Shown: positions 43,992 to 52,912, counted from the first letter of the stretch. The stretch is 64,000 bases of DNA from Herbidospora cretacea (GCF_001570605.1 NZ_BBXG01000011.1:159106-223105); one strand, 5' to 3'. Notes: generated from the sequence alone by a model not told the origin. A program made the numbers and translations.

Positions 43992-44174
43992 TCAGGCCGC
44001 GGTGAGCCCGTGCTGCGAACAGCGCGCTGACCAGCCCGTGGGTGTCACCTGCACGGTCATCCGGCGACGGCACTTGGCGCAGTAGCGCGGGGGCTCCATG
44101 GCTCGCGCGCCCTGACAGGGCCCGTGGTCCCCGTCGTCCGAAAGGCCCCCGCAGTGGTCGCAGTAAAGGTCCAC
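43992..44174 (-). CDS. bsaP: Biotin synthase auxiliary protein BsaP-like
   Basis: A 60-residue protein with YCDHCG near the N-terminus and MEPPRYCAKCRRRMTVQVTP in the middle, ending GWSARCSQHG. This layout of paired cysteines matches my memory of the small actinobacterial family that includes BsaP, an auxiliary protein needed by mycobacterial biotin synthase and normally encoded next to bioB. Here bioB is 3.5 kb away on the opposite strand. The GTG at 44174 is the only start that keeps the first CxxC. The name rests on recognition by eye only. Confidence 0.65.
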   Translation of the reverse strand: MDLYCDHCGGLSDDGDHGPCQGARAMEPPRYCAKCRRRMTVQVTPTGWSARCSQHGLTAA

Positions 44175-44222
44175 GTCTTGCCTTTCGATGGGTTGCGATG
44201 GTCGGACTACTAGCATCCCACC

Positions 44223-44606
44223 ATGGCGCTCACGCCCGGACTGCGGGCCAATCGGTTGATCATGGTGGAGAAGAGTGACACCGCGGCGGCGCTCGGCAGC
44301 GGCGACGTGCCCGTGCTGGGCACGCCGAAGCTGCTGGCGTTCGCCGAAGGGCTCACCTGCGAGGCGATCGGCGGGCAGCTCACGCCGGAGCAGACCTCGG
44401 TCGGGGTGCGGGTCGAGCTGGAGCATCGGGCCGCGAGCGGCCTGGGCGCCCACGTCGAAATCTCGGCCGAGCTGGTCGAGGTCGAGGGGCGCCGCCTGGT
44501 CTTCTCCTTCACCGCGGCCCACCTCGACGGCTCGGTCGTCGCCACCGGCGTGATCGAGCGGGTCGTGGTCGACCGCGAGAAGTTCCTGTCGCGCGCTACT
44601 CGATGA
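44223..44606 (+). CDS. Hotdog-fold thioesterase (fluoroacetyl-CoA thioesterase-like)
   Basis: A 127-residue hotdog protein related to FlK and other small acyl-CoA thioesterases. PVLGTPKLLAFAEGLTCEAI and GVRVELEHRAASGLGAHV are the family segments. The native substrate is not predictable. The last 11 bases overlap the 3' end of the convergent biotin carrier gene. The divergent BsaP-like gene starts 48 bases upstream. Confidence 0.82.
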   Translation: MALTPGLRANRLIMVEKSDTAAALGSGDVPVLGTPKLLAFAEGLTCEAIGGQLTPEQTSVGVRVELEHRAASGLGAHVEISAELVEVEGRRLVFSFTAAHLDGSVVATGVIERVVVDREKFLSRATR

Positions 44607-44805
44607 CGGCGATCAGGTCGCCTTCCTGCACCACGTCGCCCTCGGCGACCTTGATGGCGACCACGCCGTCGTCCTCGGCGATGACCGGGATCTCCATCTT
44701 CATGGACTCCAGGATGACGAGGGTGTCTCCGTCGGACACCGTCTCACCATCGGCGACGACGACTTTCCAGACGTTCGCCACCATTTCCGCGCGTACCTCA
44801 GCCAC
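44596..44805 (-). CDS. Free-standing biotin carrier protein (BCCP-like)
   Basis: A 69-residue single biotinyl domain with the biotinylation site ESMKM in its centre. It carries carboxybiotin between a biotin carboxylase and a carboxyltransferase. The biotin carboxylase gene lies 33 bases upstream on the same strand, so the two probably form an acyl-CoA carboxylase pair. No carboxyltransferase gene is adjacent. Its small size matches the stand-alone biotin/lipoyl-binding proteins of actinomycetes. Confidence 0.9.
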   Translation of the reverse strand: MAEVRAEMVANVWKVVVADGETVSDGDTLVILESMKMEIPVIAEDDGVVAIKVAEGDVVQEGDLIAVIE

Positions 44806-44838
44806 CGCTGTCTCCCATCAAGCCTCAGTCGTTCCCGA

Positions 44839-46170
44839 TCACGATCTCATGCGGGACACCAGGCCGGTGTCATAGTCGCCGCTGACGAACTCGGGGTGGT
44901 CGAGGAGTTCGGCGCAGAACGGCAGGTTGTGCTTGGGCCCGGTGATCGCGAAATTCGCCACGGCGGCCTTGCCGCGCTCGATGGCCTCGGCGCGGGTGGC
45001 GCCGTAGACGCAGAGCTTGGCCATCAGCGGGTCGTAGAAGGGCGTGACCGTGTTGCCGGCCTCGTAGCCGGAGTCGACGCGGACGCCTTCGCCGGACGGC
45101 TCGGACCATTCGGTGATGTGGCCGGGGCCGGGCAGGAAGCGCTTGGGGTCCTCGGCGTACACGCGGAACTCGATGGCGTGGCCGCGCGGCGTGGCGTCGA
45201 TCTGGACGTCCTCGCCGGCCGCGACGCGCAGCTGGGCGGCGACCAGGTCGACGCCGGTGACGAGCTCGGTGACCGGGTGTTCGACCTGGAGGCGGGTGTT
45301 CATCTCCAGGAACACGAAGTCCTGCGCGTCGGCGTCGACCAGGCACTCGACGGTGCCGGCGCCCCGGTATTCGACCGCCGCGCCCGCGCGGGCCGCCGCC
45401 GCGAGCATGCGTTCGCGCAGCTCGGGGGTGATGCCCGGGGACGGCGACTCCTCGACGACCTTCTGGTGGCGGCGCTGCACCGAGCAGTCGCGCTCACCGA
45501 GGGCCAGCACCCGCCCGTCGTTGAGGCCGAGGATCTGCACCTCGACGTGGCGGGCCCGCTCGATGTAGCGCTCGAGGAGGATCGCGGGCGTGCCCCCGAA
45601 GCGGGCCGCGGCGCGCGAGGCCTGCTCGAACGCCTTGGCGAGGCCGGCCTCGTCGTGGGCGACGCCCATGCCGATGCCGCCGCCGCCTCCGGCGGTCTTC
45701 ACCATGACCGGGTAGCCGATCTTCGCGGCGGCCTTGGAGGCCTCCTCGATGGCGGTGACCGGTTCCCGGGTGCCCGCGGCGACCGGCACTCCGGCGGCCT
45801 CCATCAGGTTCCGGGCGTTGATCTTGTCACCCATCTGGACGATGGCCTCGGGCGACGGGCCGATCCACGTGAGCCCGGCGGCCATGACGGCGCGGGCGAA
45901 CTCGGCGTTCTCGGAGAAGAAGCCGTAGCCGGGGTGGATCGCCTGCGCGCCGGTGGCGCGGGCGGCGGCGAGGACCTGGGCCTGGTCGAGGTAACTCTGC
46001 GCCGGATTGGCCGGGCCGATGTTCACCGACTCCCTGGCCTCACGAACGAAGGGCAGGTCGGCGTCGGCCTCGGAGTGGACGGCGATCGACCTGATCCCCA
46101 TCTCGTTGAGGGTCCGGATGATCCTGCGAGCGATTTCGCCGCGATTGGCGACCAAGACTGACTCGAACAC
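44839..46170 (-). CDS. accC: Biotin carboxylase (AccC-type)
   Basis: A 443-residue ATP-grasp enzyme that carboxylates biotin. FESVLVANRGEIARRIIR opens the N-domain, KTAGGGGGIGMG is the ATP glycine loop, and EMNTRLQVEHPVTE holds the catalytic and metal-binding residues. Unlike many actinobacterial AccA proteins it has no fused BCCP; that domain is the separate small gene downstream. The GTG at 46170 follows TAAGGT by seven bases, implying a leaderless transcript; the frame is open to 46230. Confidence 0.92.
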   Translation of the reverse strand: MFESVLVANRGEIARRIIRTLNEMGIRSIAVHSEADADLPFVREARESVNIGPANPAQSYLDQAQVLAAARATGAQAIHPGYGFFSENAEFARAVMAAGLTWIGPSPEAIVQMGDKINARNLMEAAGVPVAAGTREPVTAIEEASKAAAKIGYPVMVKTAGGGGGIGMGVAHDEAGLAKAFEQASRAAARFGGTPAILLERYIERARHVEVQILGLNDGRVLALGERDCSVQRRHQKVVEESPSPGITPELRERMLAAAARAGAAVEYRGAGTVECLVDADAQDFVFLEMNTRLQVEHPVTELVTGVDLVAAQLRVAAGEDVQIDATPRGHAIEFRVYAEDPKRFLPGPGHITEWSEPSGEGVRVDSGYEAGNTVTPFYDPLMAKLCVYGATRAEAIERGKAAVANFAITGPKHNLPFCAELLDHPEFVSGDYDTGLVSRMRS

Positions 46171-46258
46171 GGAGCCAACCTTACGACCCGGATCATCCCT
46201 GGCCGTGCACTCATGAGCACTGATCGTCACGGCTCAAACTGTAGGAAGCCCACAATTG

Positions 46259-47524
46259 TCAGAGCCGGTTGACCGGTACGAGCCGATCGATGACGGTCGC
46301 CATCGCCTCGACCACTTCGGGGTCGTATTGCGCTCCGCCGTCGAGCCGCAGCCGTTCGAGCGCGGCGGCGGCACGGTCGCGGTTGGTGGATCCGCTCACC
46401 AGGTCGTCGTAGGCATTGGCGGCCCGGATGATGCGGCTGGCCAGCGGCGGGCGCTCCTCCAGCGGGTCGCACTGGCGGCGCACGATGTCGGCGACCTGGT
46501 TGAGCACGCCGGTCTTGCGGATGACCTCGGCGCCCAGTTCGGCGATGCGCCGCGCCTGCTCGGGATCGGTCAGCACGGTCGCGCCGCCGGGGATCGGGTC
46601 GGTGAGCGACAGTTGTCCGATGTCGTGCATGAGGGCGGCGTACTCGAGTTCGAGCAGTTCGGGTTCGGCCATGCCGAGGTCGCGGCCGATGGCCACCGCC
46701 AGGCGGCTGACCCGGCGCGAGTGGCCCGGCTCGACGTAGCCGCCGACCTCGGTGACCCGGGCGAGCGCGCGGATGGTCTGCAGGTACGTCGCCCGGATGC
46801 CCGCGTACTTGCGGAAGGCGACCTGGGTGACGAGCAGCGGCGCGGCGAAGGCCAGCAGGGCGGTCAGCTCCATGCTGTGCAGGGCGAGCGCGAGCAGGAT
46901 GCCGCTGGCCGACACGGCGGCGCCGAGCGGCGCGGCCATCCGCGCCTCGTCGCGTACCGCCACCGAGAAGGCGGTGCGGACCTGCTCGGCCCGCAACAGG
47001 CCCGCCACCACGACGTCGACGGCGAGGGCCAGCCCGATGAGCAGCACCATCACCAGCAGCGCCACCCACCACGCCTCGCCCGGCGGCGGACGCAGCACGT
47101 CGGCGAACGGCCGGAACGCGAAGGCCAGCAGCGAGCCGCAGATGAGCCGCCGCGCGATCGCGTCGAGCCGGGGCGCGCGGCCGACGGCCAGATGGGGCAG
47201 CCCTCCGGCGATCATGCCGACGGCCATGACGGCGACGACCTGGAGCGCCGAGTGTTCGGCCTGCTCGCCGCCGATGTAGAGCAGCAGCGCGTAGCCGAAC
47301 GCGGCGGCGGTGCTGATCGGGGCGACCTCGCGGTTGCCCGGCATGGTCAGCCGGGCCAGCTCGCCACAGGCGATCAGCGCGCCGAAGCCGATGGCGACGT
47401 GGGGGGCCACCAGCCCGACGGCGGCTGTGTGGGAGATCCCGGCGACCGCGAGCATGCCGCCCGCGCAGATCAGCAGGAGCTGCCCCGAGTCGAGGCCCTG
47501 CATGCCCCGGGTCTCGCTGGTCAT
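46259..47524 (-). CDS. Membrane HD-domain protein with degenerate GYP region
   Basis: A 421-residue protein with about seven hydrophobic segments in the first 240 residues and a cytoplasmic HD domain after it (VEPGHSRRVSRLAVAIGRDLG, EYAALMHDIGQL). The HD pair is kept, but the region where HD-GYP proteins have the GYP motif reads CDPLEERPPLASRII, so c-di-GMP hydrolysis is doubtful. It overlaps the preceding HD-GYP gene by four bases and is probably co-translated with it, suggesting a sensory pair. Confidence 0.8.
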   Translation of the reverse strand: MTSETRGMQGLDSGQLLLICAGGMLAVAGISHTAAVGLVAPHVAIGFGALIACGELARLTMPGNREVAPISTAAAFGYALLLYIGGEQAEHSALQVVAVMAVGMIAGGLPHLAVGRAPRLDAIARRLICGSLLAFAFRPFADVLRPPPGEAWWVALLVMVLLIGLALAVDVVVAGLLRAEQVRTAFSVAVRDEARMAAPLGAAVSASGILLALALHSMELTALLAFAAPLLVTQVAFRKYAGIRATYLQTIRALARVTEVGGYVEPGHSRRVSRLAVAIGRDLGMAEPELLELEYAALMHDIGQLSLTDPIPGGATVLTDPEQARRIAELGAEVIRKTGVLNQVADIVRRQCDPLEERPPLASRIIRAANAYDDLVSGSTNRDRAAAALERLRLDGGAQYDPEVVEAMATVIDRLVPVNRL

Positions 47525-48873
47525 CGGTCAGACACCACCTGGATCGGCGTGGTCGGGTCGTCGTGGTCCTTGGCGGCGGTGACCACCGGCATCCCGCTGG
47601 GCGCGGGCACGCTCGCGGGCGGGCACCAGCCGTCGCGGTCGAGGGCCCGGATGAAGGCCCCCACGATGATCGGGTCGAACTGGGTGCCCGACCACTTGCG
47701 CAGCTCGGCCACCGCCTCCTCCTGCGGTTTGGCCTTGCGGTAGGACCGGTCGGAGGTCATCGAGTCGAACGCGTCGGCGACGCAGATGATCCGGGCGAAC
47801 TCGGGGATCTCGGCCCCCGCCAGGCCCATGGGATAGCCGCGGCCGTCGAACCTCTCGTGGTGGTGCATGATCCCGGCGAACGCCTCGTCGAGGAAGCCGA
47901 TGCCGCGCACGATCTCCAGGCCGCGCATCGGGTGGAGCTGGATCGCGGCGTACTCCTCCTCGGTGAGGTGGCCCTCCTTCTGGAGCACCTTGGTCGGCAC
48001 GCCCAGCTTGCCCACGTCGTGGAGCATCCCGGCGTAGCGGATGGCGTGGAGGCGCTCGGTGCCCATGCCGATCTCCTCGGCGATCATCGACGAGGCGGCC
48101 GCCACGCGGGTGCAGTGGCCCCGGGTGTACCAGTCCTTGGTCTCCACGGCCTGGCAGAGGGCGGCGATGGTGGCCTCGTAGGAGCGCTGCTGCGCGTGGT
48201 ACTGCCCGAACGCCCACCGGGCGACGAACAGCGGCAGGAGCACCAGCACCGCCGAGATCGACTGGACGGTGGCCCAAAGACCCGCGATGAGGAGGCCGAA
48301 GGTGGCGTAGCCGAAGTAGGAGAGCAGGAACTGGGCCACGTCGGGCACCGGGACCTGGCGTTTGCCGACGCCCTCGGCCAGCGCCAGGATCAGCGCGGTC
48401 AGCGCGAAGTTGAGCGCGACGAACACGAAGGTCGCGGCGCCGTAGGGCAGGATGATCTCGGGGAAGTCGGTGCGCCTGGGCAGGCCAGGCACTCCCCCGG
48501 CCAGGGTGTAGACCCACCCGGCGGTGTAGCCCGAGATGAGGAACTGGGCCCCGTTGAACAGGCGTTTGTGGGTGGCGAGCCCAGGTCGTACGGAGAAGAC
48601 CGCGGTCGCCGCGACGAGGGCCGCGCCCTCGGGTCCGACCAGCACCACCGCGGCGAGGGCGGCGGAGAAGCTGACCGAGATCGCCGCCTGGCGCACGCTC
48701 AGCTGGGTCGGGACCGACTCGCAGACGAGGAAGAGCAGCGCGAGGACCAGCGTCGACGACCAGTCGAGGCTCTCGTATGCCTGTCCGCTACGGACGAGCA
48801 GGATTCCGGCCGCCCCAATGCACAGGACGAAGTAGATCTTCGCCGGCCACGGCAGTTCGCGCAAAGCGGCCAT
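47521..48873 (-). CDS. Membrane HD-GYP domain protein (putative c-di-GMP phosphodiesterase)
   Basis: A 450-residue protein with about eight N-terminal hydrophobic segments (MASE-like) and a C-terminal HD-GYP domain. YTRGHCTRVAAASSMIAEEIG, MLHDVGKLGVPTKVLQK, and HHERFDGRGYPMGLAG give the complete set of HD and GYP residues. It may hydrolyse c-di-GMP. It is first in a two-gene unit with the HD protein that lacks GYP. The ATG at 48873 is clear. The 115-bp gap upstream shows no strong motif. Confidence 0.87.
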   Translation of the reverse strand: MAALRELPWPAKIYFVLCIGAAGILLVRSGQAYESLDWSSTLVLALLFLVCESVPTQLSVRQAAISVSFSAALAAVVLVGPEGAALVAATAVFSVRPGLATHKRLFNGAQFLISGYTAGWVYTLAGGVPGLPRRTDFPEIILPYGAATFVFVALNFALTALILALAEGVGKRQVPVPDVAQFLLSYFGYATFGLLIAGLWATVQSISAVLVLLPLFVARWAFGQYHAQQRSYEATIAALCQAVETKDWYTRGHCTRVAAASSMIAEEIGMGTERLHAIRYAGMLHDVGKLGVPTKVLQKEGHLTEEEYAAIQLHPMRGLEIVRGIGFLDEAFAGIMHHHERFDGRGYPMGLAGAEIPEFARIICVADAFDSMTSDRSYRKAKPQEEAVAELRKWSGTQFDPIIVGAFIRALDRDGWCPPASVPAPSGMPVVTAAKDHDDPTTPIQVVSDR

Positions 48874-48988
48874 CCCTCAAAAGAAGGCGCGTCTGTCAAC
48901 ATGCGCCGCCTCCACATTGATGTGCGTCCCTCAGGCTACCCAGCGGACAGGCGCCTCACAGGGTTGTCGCCAAACCGTAATCAACTCA

Positions 48989-49897
48989 TCACTGTGAGTT
49001 GCGGACCCAATCCACGGTGAGTTTGAGCGCGGACGCGAGGTCGTGGCCGGGCTGCCAGCCGAGCCCCTCGAAGGCGGGAACGGGGTCGACGGCCATCGCG
49101 GGCAGGTCGCCCAGCCGGGCGGGCGCGAGGTCGGGCGCGTCGGGAACCCCGGCGGCGGCGGCGATGAGGCCGTGCAGCGCGCGGTCGGAGGTCTGCACGC
49201 CGGTGCCGATGTTGAAGGTCCCGCCGTTGCCCCGGGGGCCGCAGGCCCGGGTGAAGGCGTCGACCACGTCGTCGACGTAGACGTAGTCGCGGGTCTGGGA
49301 CCCGTCGCCGAACAGGACGGTCGGCCGGCCGCCGAGCAGCGCGTCGGTGAAGATGGCCACCACACCCGCTTCGCCGCCGGGCGACTGGCGCGGCCCGAAG
49401 ACGTTGGAGAGCACCAAAGTGGTGTATTCGATGCCGTAGAGCCCCTGATAGGCCGACAGGTAGGCCTCGGCGCTCACCTTCGAGGCGGCGTAGGGCGACA
49501 TCGGGCGGGCCGGGGTGTCGCCGGGCACCGGGATGACCGGGGGACGGCCGTAACGGGCCACCGACGAGGCGAAGACGACCTTGCGGACGTTCCCCTTGCG
49601 GGCGGCTTCGAGGACGTTGAGGGTGCCCTCGATGTTGACGCGCGCGTCGTTGAGCGGATCGGTGACGCTGTTGCGGACGGAGATCTGCGCGGCCAGATGG
49701 CAGATCACCTCGGCGCCGCCGACCGCCTCGGCCAGAGCGGGATCACGCACGTCGAGCTCGTGGAACTCGGCCCGCGCCGCCCGGTTGCCCCCCGACGACA
49801 GGTCGTCGACGACGATCACCTCGTGGCCGTCGGCGAGCAGCCGATCGACGAGGTTGGAACCGATGAAACCCGCACCGCCCGTGACCAGAATCCGCAT
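48989..49897 (-). CDS. NAD-dependent epimerase/dehydratase (sugar-nucleotide type)
   Basis: A 302-residue extended short-chain dehydrogenase. VTGGAGFIGSNLVDRL binds NAD; ASSVARYG and SPYAASKVSAE hold the serine and the YxxxK pair. The C-terminal half fits nucleotide-sugar binding, as in UDP-glucose 4-epimerases or dTDP-sugar enzymes. The specific sugar is unknown. It begins 11 bases after rsrA ends and may be read from the sigR operon. Confidence 0.87.
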   Translation of the reverse strand: MRILVTGGAGFIGSNLVDRLLADGHEVIVVDDLSSGGNRAARAEFHELDVRDPALAEAVGGAEVICHLAAQISVRNSVTDPLNDARVNIEGTLNVLEAARKGNVRKVVFASSVARYGRPPVIPVPGDTPARPMSPYAASKVSAEAYLSAYQGLYGIEYTTLVLSNVFGPRQSPGGEAGVVAIFTDALLGGRPTVLFGDGSQTRDYVYVDDVVDAFTRACGPRGNGGTFNIGTGVQTSDRALHGLIAAAAGVPDAPDLAPARLGDLPAMAVDPVPAFEGLGWQPGHDLASALKLTVDWVRNSQ

Positions 49898-49907
49898 GGC
49901 CAGCAGG

Positions 49908-50174
49908 TTATTCCACGAGTTCGGCTCTTACCTGATCAATCCGCAGGCGGATCTTGGCCCGCAGGTCGTCGGGAACCGGATCCTCACCGCAGTGTTTGGC
50001 CACGAGTTGCTTCACGACTTTGTCGAGCCCGTATTCCCGCAGGCAGGGATCGCACTCGTCAAGGTGCTGCCGGATGTCGCCACACCAGTTCTCGTCGAGT
50101 TCGCCGTCGAGAAAGGTGTAGACCCGGTCGAGCACCTCACTACAGTCGGTGTCGTGGTGGTCACCACAGCTCAT
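49908..50174 (-). CDS. rsrA: Anti-sigma factor RsrA
   Basis: An 88-residue zinc-binding anti-sigma factor (ZAS family). [16 protein letters not shown] contains the H-x3-C-x2-C motif that senses thiol oxidation through disulfide formation and zinc release. It holds SigR until oxidised. Its start overlaps the sigR stop by four bases, the conserved arrangement of this pair. Confidence 0.93.
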   Translation of the reverse strand: MSCGDHHDTDCSEVLDRVYTFLDGELDENWCGDIRQHLDECDPCLREYGLDKVVKQLVAKHCGEDPVPDDLRAKIRLRIDQVRAELVE

Positions 50175-50863
50175 GCGCCCTCCTCCGATCGCACAAGCCC
50201 GCGCTCGCGCGCGTAGTCTTCGAGCTGCGAACGCAGTTGCCTGCGGCCGCGGTGGAGCCGCGACATCACGGTCCCGATGGGGGTCCCCATGATGTCGGCG
50301 ATCTCCTTGTAGGGGAACCCCTCGACGTCGGCCAGGTAGACCGCGATACGGAATTCCTCGGGGAGCGCCGCGAGGGCGTCCTTCACGTCGCTGTCGGGGA
50401 GATGTTCGAGCGCCTCGAGCTCGGCCGACTTCAGACCGCTGGAGGTGTGGGACTCGGCGCGCGCGAGCTGCCAGTCTTCGATCTCCTCGGTGCCGGCCTG
50501 CTTCGGCTCGCGCTGCTTCTTCCGGTAGCTGTTGATGAAGGTGTTGGTCAGGATGCGGTAGAGCCAGGCCTTCAGGTTGGTGCCCACCTGGAACTGGTGG
50601 AACGACGCGAAGGCCTTCGCGAAGGTCTCCTGAAGAAGATCTTCGGCGTCGGCGGGATTGCGGGTCATCCGGAGCGCGGCGGAGTAGAGCTGGTCGATGT
50701 AGGGCATGACATCCCGCTCGAACCGCTCACTGCGCTGCTCCAGAGTCTCCTCGGCAGTCTTGGAGACCGGACCCACCCCCTCATAGATGCCTATCGCATC
50801 AGAGGATACCGGGACGGCATAGGCCGGGGTTTCCGGCCTCACCAGCAACGCGTTCATGCCCAT
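50171..50863 (-). CDS. sigR: Thiol-oxidative-stress ECF sigma factor SigR
   Basis: An ECF sigma factor of 230 residues. Region 2 reads [25 protein letters not shown] and [21 protein letters not shown]; region 4 reads [31 protein letters not shown]. It drives thioredoxin and mycothiol genes. The first 45 residues are an extension not needed in Streptomyces, where long and short forms exist. I give ATG 50863; TTG 50869 and ATG 50857 are alternatives. GTG-type internal starts near GPVSKTAEE would give a short form. A SigR-type promoter lies just upstream. Confidence 0.93.
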   Translation of the reverse strand: MGMNALLVRPETPAYAVPVSSDAIGIYEGVGPVSKTAEETLEQRSERFERDVMPYIDQLYSAALRMTRNPADAEDLLQETFAKAFASFHQFQVGTNLKAWLYRILTNTFINSYRKKQREPKQAGTEEIEDWQLARAESHTSSGLKSAELEALEHLPDSDVKDALAALPEEFRIAVYLADVEGFPYKEIADIMGTPIGTVMSRLHRGRRQLRSQLEDYARERGLVRSEEGA

Positions 50864-50867
50864 CGTC

Positions 50868-50893
50868 AACCGCGGCGGCGTAGAGTCTGTTCC
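50868..50893 (-). promoter_or_regulatory. SigR/SigH-type autoregulatory promoter
   Basis: On the minus strand GGAAC at 50893-50889 is followed by exactly 18 bases and GTT at 50870-50868. This is the GGAA(T/C)-N18-GTT consensus of SigR/SigH. Transcription would start at or next to the long-form start codon of sigR, giving a leaderless autoregulated mRNA. Confidence 0.75.
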
Positions 50894-51001
50894 CGGACAA
50901 GGTACGCAATGCCTTATCCGGGGAAAAAGCTACGTACCGGCTGGTAGGGACACCCTCTACCAGGCCCTCCTTCTGAGAACGTCAACGTCCAGGAGCCGCT
51001 C

Positions 51002-51745
51002 GTGCTGCCCATTCCGGCCAATGAACTCAACGGCACAGGGAATCTCGGGCCTTACTGGACCTTTTATCACGCCGTCGTCGCCGAGCAGCTCCGCCGCTGG
51101 CTGCCCGAGAAGCCCTCCCTGCTGCTGGACCTGTCAGGCGGCCGGGGCCGCTGGCCCGCCCAGGCGGCGCGGGCCGGCCACCGCGTGGTCGAGGTGCTCG
51201 ACTTCCGCCGTCCCGCCGCCGAGCCGTGGCTGCGCGAGGCCTCCGACCTCATCCACAAGGTGCGCAGCGACGACCTGGCCTTCCTGGCCGACGAGAGCGT
51301 CGACGCCGTGGTCGCCGAGGAGCGGGCGCTGTCGGTCGAGATCATGGCCGAGTCGGCGCTGGCCGACGTGACGCGGGTGCTCAAGCCGGGCGGGCGGGTG
51401 CTGGTCTGCGTCGACTCGCTCGTGCTCGGAATGGCCATTCTGGCCGAGCAGAACTACTGGGCCCACCTGCGCCAGACCGGCGAGGTCATGCTGGTGCCCT
51501 GGCCCGACGGCAGCATCACCCGCTGCTTCTCCTCGGTCCAGCTGCGCGACCTGCTGACCGGCGCGGGCCTGGAGGTCGAGTGGGTCCGCCCCCGCACCGT
51601 CCTGTCGCCCTCGACGGTCGACCACGTGCTCGGCAGCGACGGCCGGTCGCTGTCGTGGCTGGTCACGACGGAGCTCGACGCCCACCCGGACGACGACGAC
51701 ACGGTCGGCATCCATCTCGTCGCGAGCGGGCGCAAGCCCCTCTGA
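51002..51745 (+). CDS. Class I SAM-dependent methyltransferase
   Basis: A 247-residue Rossmann methyltransferase. LLLDLSGGRGRWPAQAARAG is motif I, VVEVLDFR the acidic strand 2, VDAVVAEERALS motif II and VTRVLKPGGRVLVCVDS motif III. The substrate is unknown. AGGAG eight bases before the GTG at 51002 sets the start. It is divergent from sigR, with 132 bases between them that include an inverted GGTACG/CGTACC pair of unclear meaning. Confidence 0.8.
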   Translation: MLPIPANELNGTGNLGPYWTFYHAVVAEQLRRWLPEKPSLLLDLSGGRGRWPAQAARAGHRVVEVLDFRRPAAEPWLREASDLIHKVRSDDLAFLADESVDAVVAEERALSVEIMAESALADVTRVLKPGGRVLVCVDSLVLGMAILAEQNYWAHLRQTGEVMLVPWPDGSITRCFSSVQLRDLLTGAGLEVEWVRPRTVLSPSTVDHVLGSDGRSLSWLVTTELDAHPDDDDTVGIHLVASGRKPL

Positions 51746-51746
51746 C

Positions 51747-52052
51747 TCAGCGGCGCCGTTCCCGCCTCGACTGGCAGCCGATGCAGCGGGCCGCCTCCGG
51801 ACGGGCCTCCAGCCGGCCGTCGGGCACCACGTTCCCGCAGTCGACGCAGCGGCCGTAGGTCCCGGCGTCGAGCCGGGACAGCGCCGCGACCACCGCCTGG
51901 CGCTGCCGGCCGGCCGCCTCGATCATGGCGTGGTTCCGGTCGGCGTCGGCGAGGGTGTTCTCGGCCGAGGGGTCGGTTGTCAGAATTCCGATAGACCGGT
52001 CCACGTCGTCGAGCATCATCTCCAGGCGCATACGCGCGGCCGCAGATTCCAC
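51747..52052 (-). CDS. TraR/DksA-type C4 zinc-finger protein
   Basis: A 101-residue protein with an N-terminal helical hairpin (DDVDRSIGILTTDPSAEN, then RQRQAVVAALSRLDAGT) and a C4 zinc finger, YGRCVDCGNVVPDGRL and ARCIGCQSR. Such proteins insert into the RNA polymerase secondary channel or act as general transcription factors. The short coiled coil is closer to TraR than DksA in length. It is convergent with the methyltransferase gene with only one base between stops. Confidence 0.85.
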   Translation of the reverse strand: MESAAARMRLEMMLDDVDRSIGILTTDPSAENTLADADRNHAMIEAAGRQRQAVVAALSRLDAGTYGRCVDCGNVVPDGRLEARPEAARCIGCQSRRERRR

Positions 52053-52154
52053 GAATCCGCACCTCCGGGAATGGGGGGACGCTGCCGGGAGTCCCCGGTC
52101 TCCCGGCTTTCTCAGCGGATGCCCGCTGCCCGCCTCCCTTACACCCGTGGAAAC

Positions 52155-52871
52155 TCAGAACAGCGGATTGGTGTCACCACTGTCCTGAAGTGGGGAGATG
52201 AGCCTCTCGCCGTTGTTGCGGACGTTCCCCACCGCCGGATCCACCGGATACGCCACCAGCCCCGCCGAGGTGGCGGGAACGAGGAGCTCGGACGCGTCCG
52301 AAACCGCGGGGTCGAGCCATTCGGCCCACTTCTCGCGCGGGATCAGCATGGGCATGCGGTCATGGATGTGGCCCAGGCGGTCCTCCGCGTCCTGGGTGAT
52401 GACCGTGCAGGTGCAGATCCACTCGTCCTCGGGGCTCTTCCAGAACTCGTACAGGCCGGCCATGGCCAGCACGCCGCCGTCCTCCGGGTGGATGAAGTAG
52501 GGCTGCTTGCGCTTGTCGTCGGTCGGCATCCACTCGTAGTAGCCGTCGGCGGGGAGCAGGCAGCGGCGGGTCGCGAAGGCCTTGCGGAAGGCGGGTTTCT
52601 CGGCGACCGTCTCGATCCTGGCGTTGATCATCCGGGAGCCGATCGAGGGGTCCTTGGCCCAGCTCGGGACCAGGCCCCAGCGGACCACCCGCAACTGCCT
52701 GATCGGCCGGGTGGCGCCCTCCTCCTTGGGGACGCGGCTCATGACCGCGTACACGTTCTTGGTGGGGGCGACGTTGTAGTCGGGGGCGAGCTCCTCTTCC
52801 GAGTCGAGCTCGACCTCGAACTCCTCAAGGAGTTCGTGACGCTTGCGCGCCGACGCGTATCTTCCGCACAT
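52155..52871 (-). CDS. SRAP-domain protein (YedK/HMCES-like abasic-site protector)
   Basis: A 238-residue SOS response-associated peptidase. Cys2 in MCGRYAS is the residue that cross-links to abasic sites in single-stranded DNA after Met removal. YNVAPTKN, VVRWGLVPSWAKD, NARIETVAEKPAFR, YYEWMP and LGHIHDRMP are the family motifs and include the catalytic Glu and His. Divergent from aroA with 41 bp between them. Confidence 0.93.
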   Translation of the reverse strand: MCGRYASARKRHELLEEFEVELDSEEELAPDYNVAPTKNVYAVMSRVPKEEGATRPIRQLRVVRWGLVPSWAKDPSIGSRMINARIETVAEKPAFRKAFATRRCLLPADGYYEWMPTDDKRKQPYFIHPEDGGVLAMAGLYEFWKSPEDEWICTCTVITQDAEDRLGHIHDRMPMLIPREKWAEWLDPAVSDASELLVPATSAGLVAYPVDPAVGNVRNNGERLISPLQDSGDTNPLF

Positions 52872-52912
52872 CAGTCCAGACTGCCACCCTGGGCTCCCGA
52901 TAGGCTTGCGCC

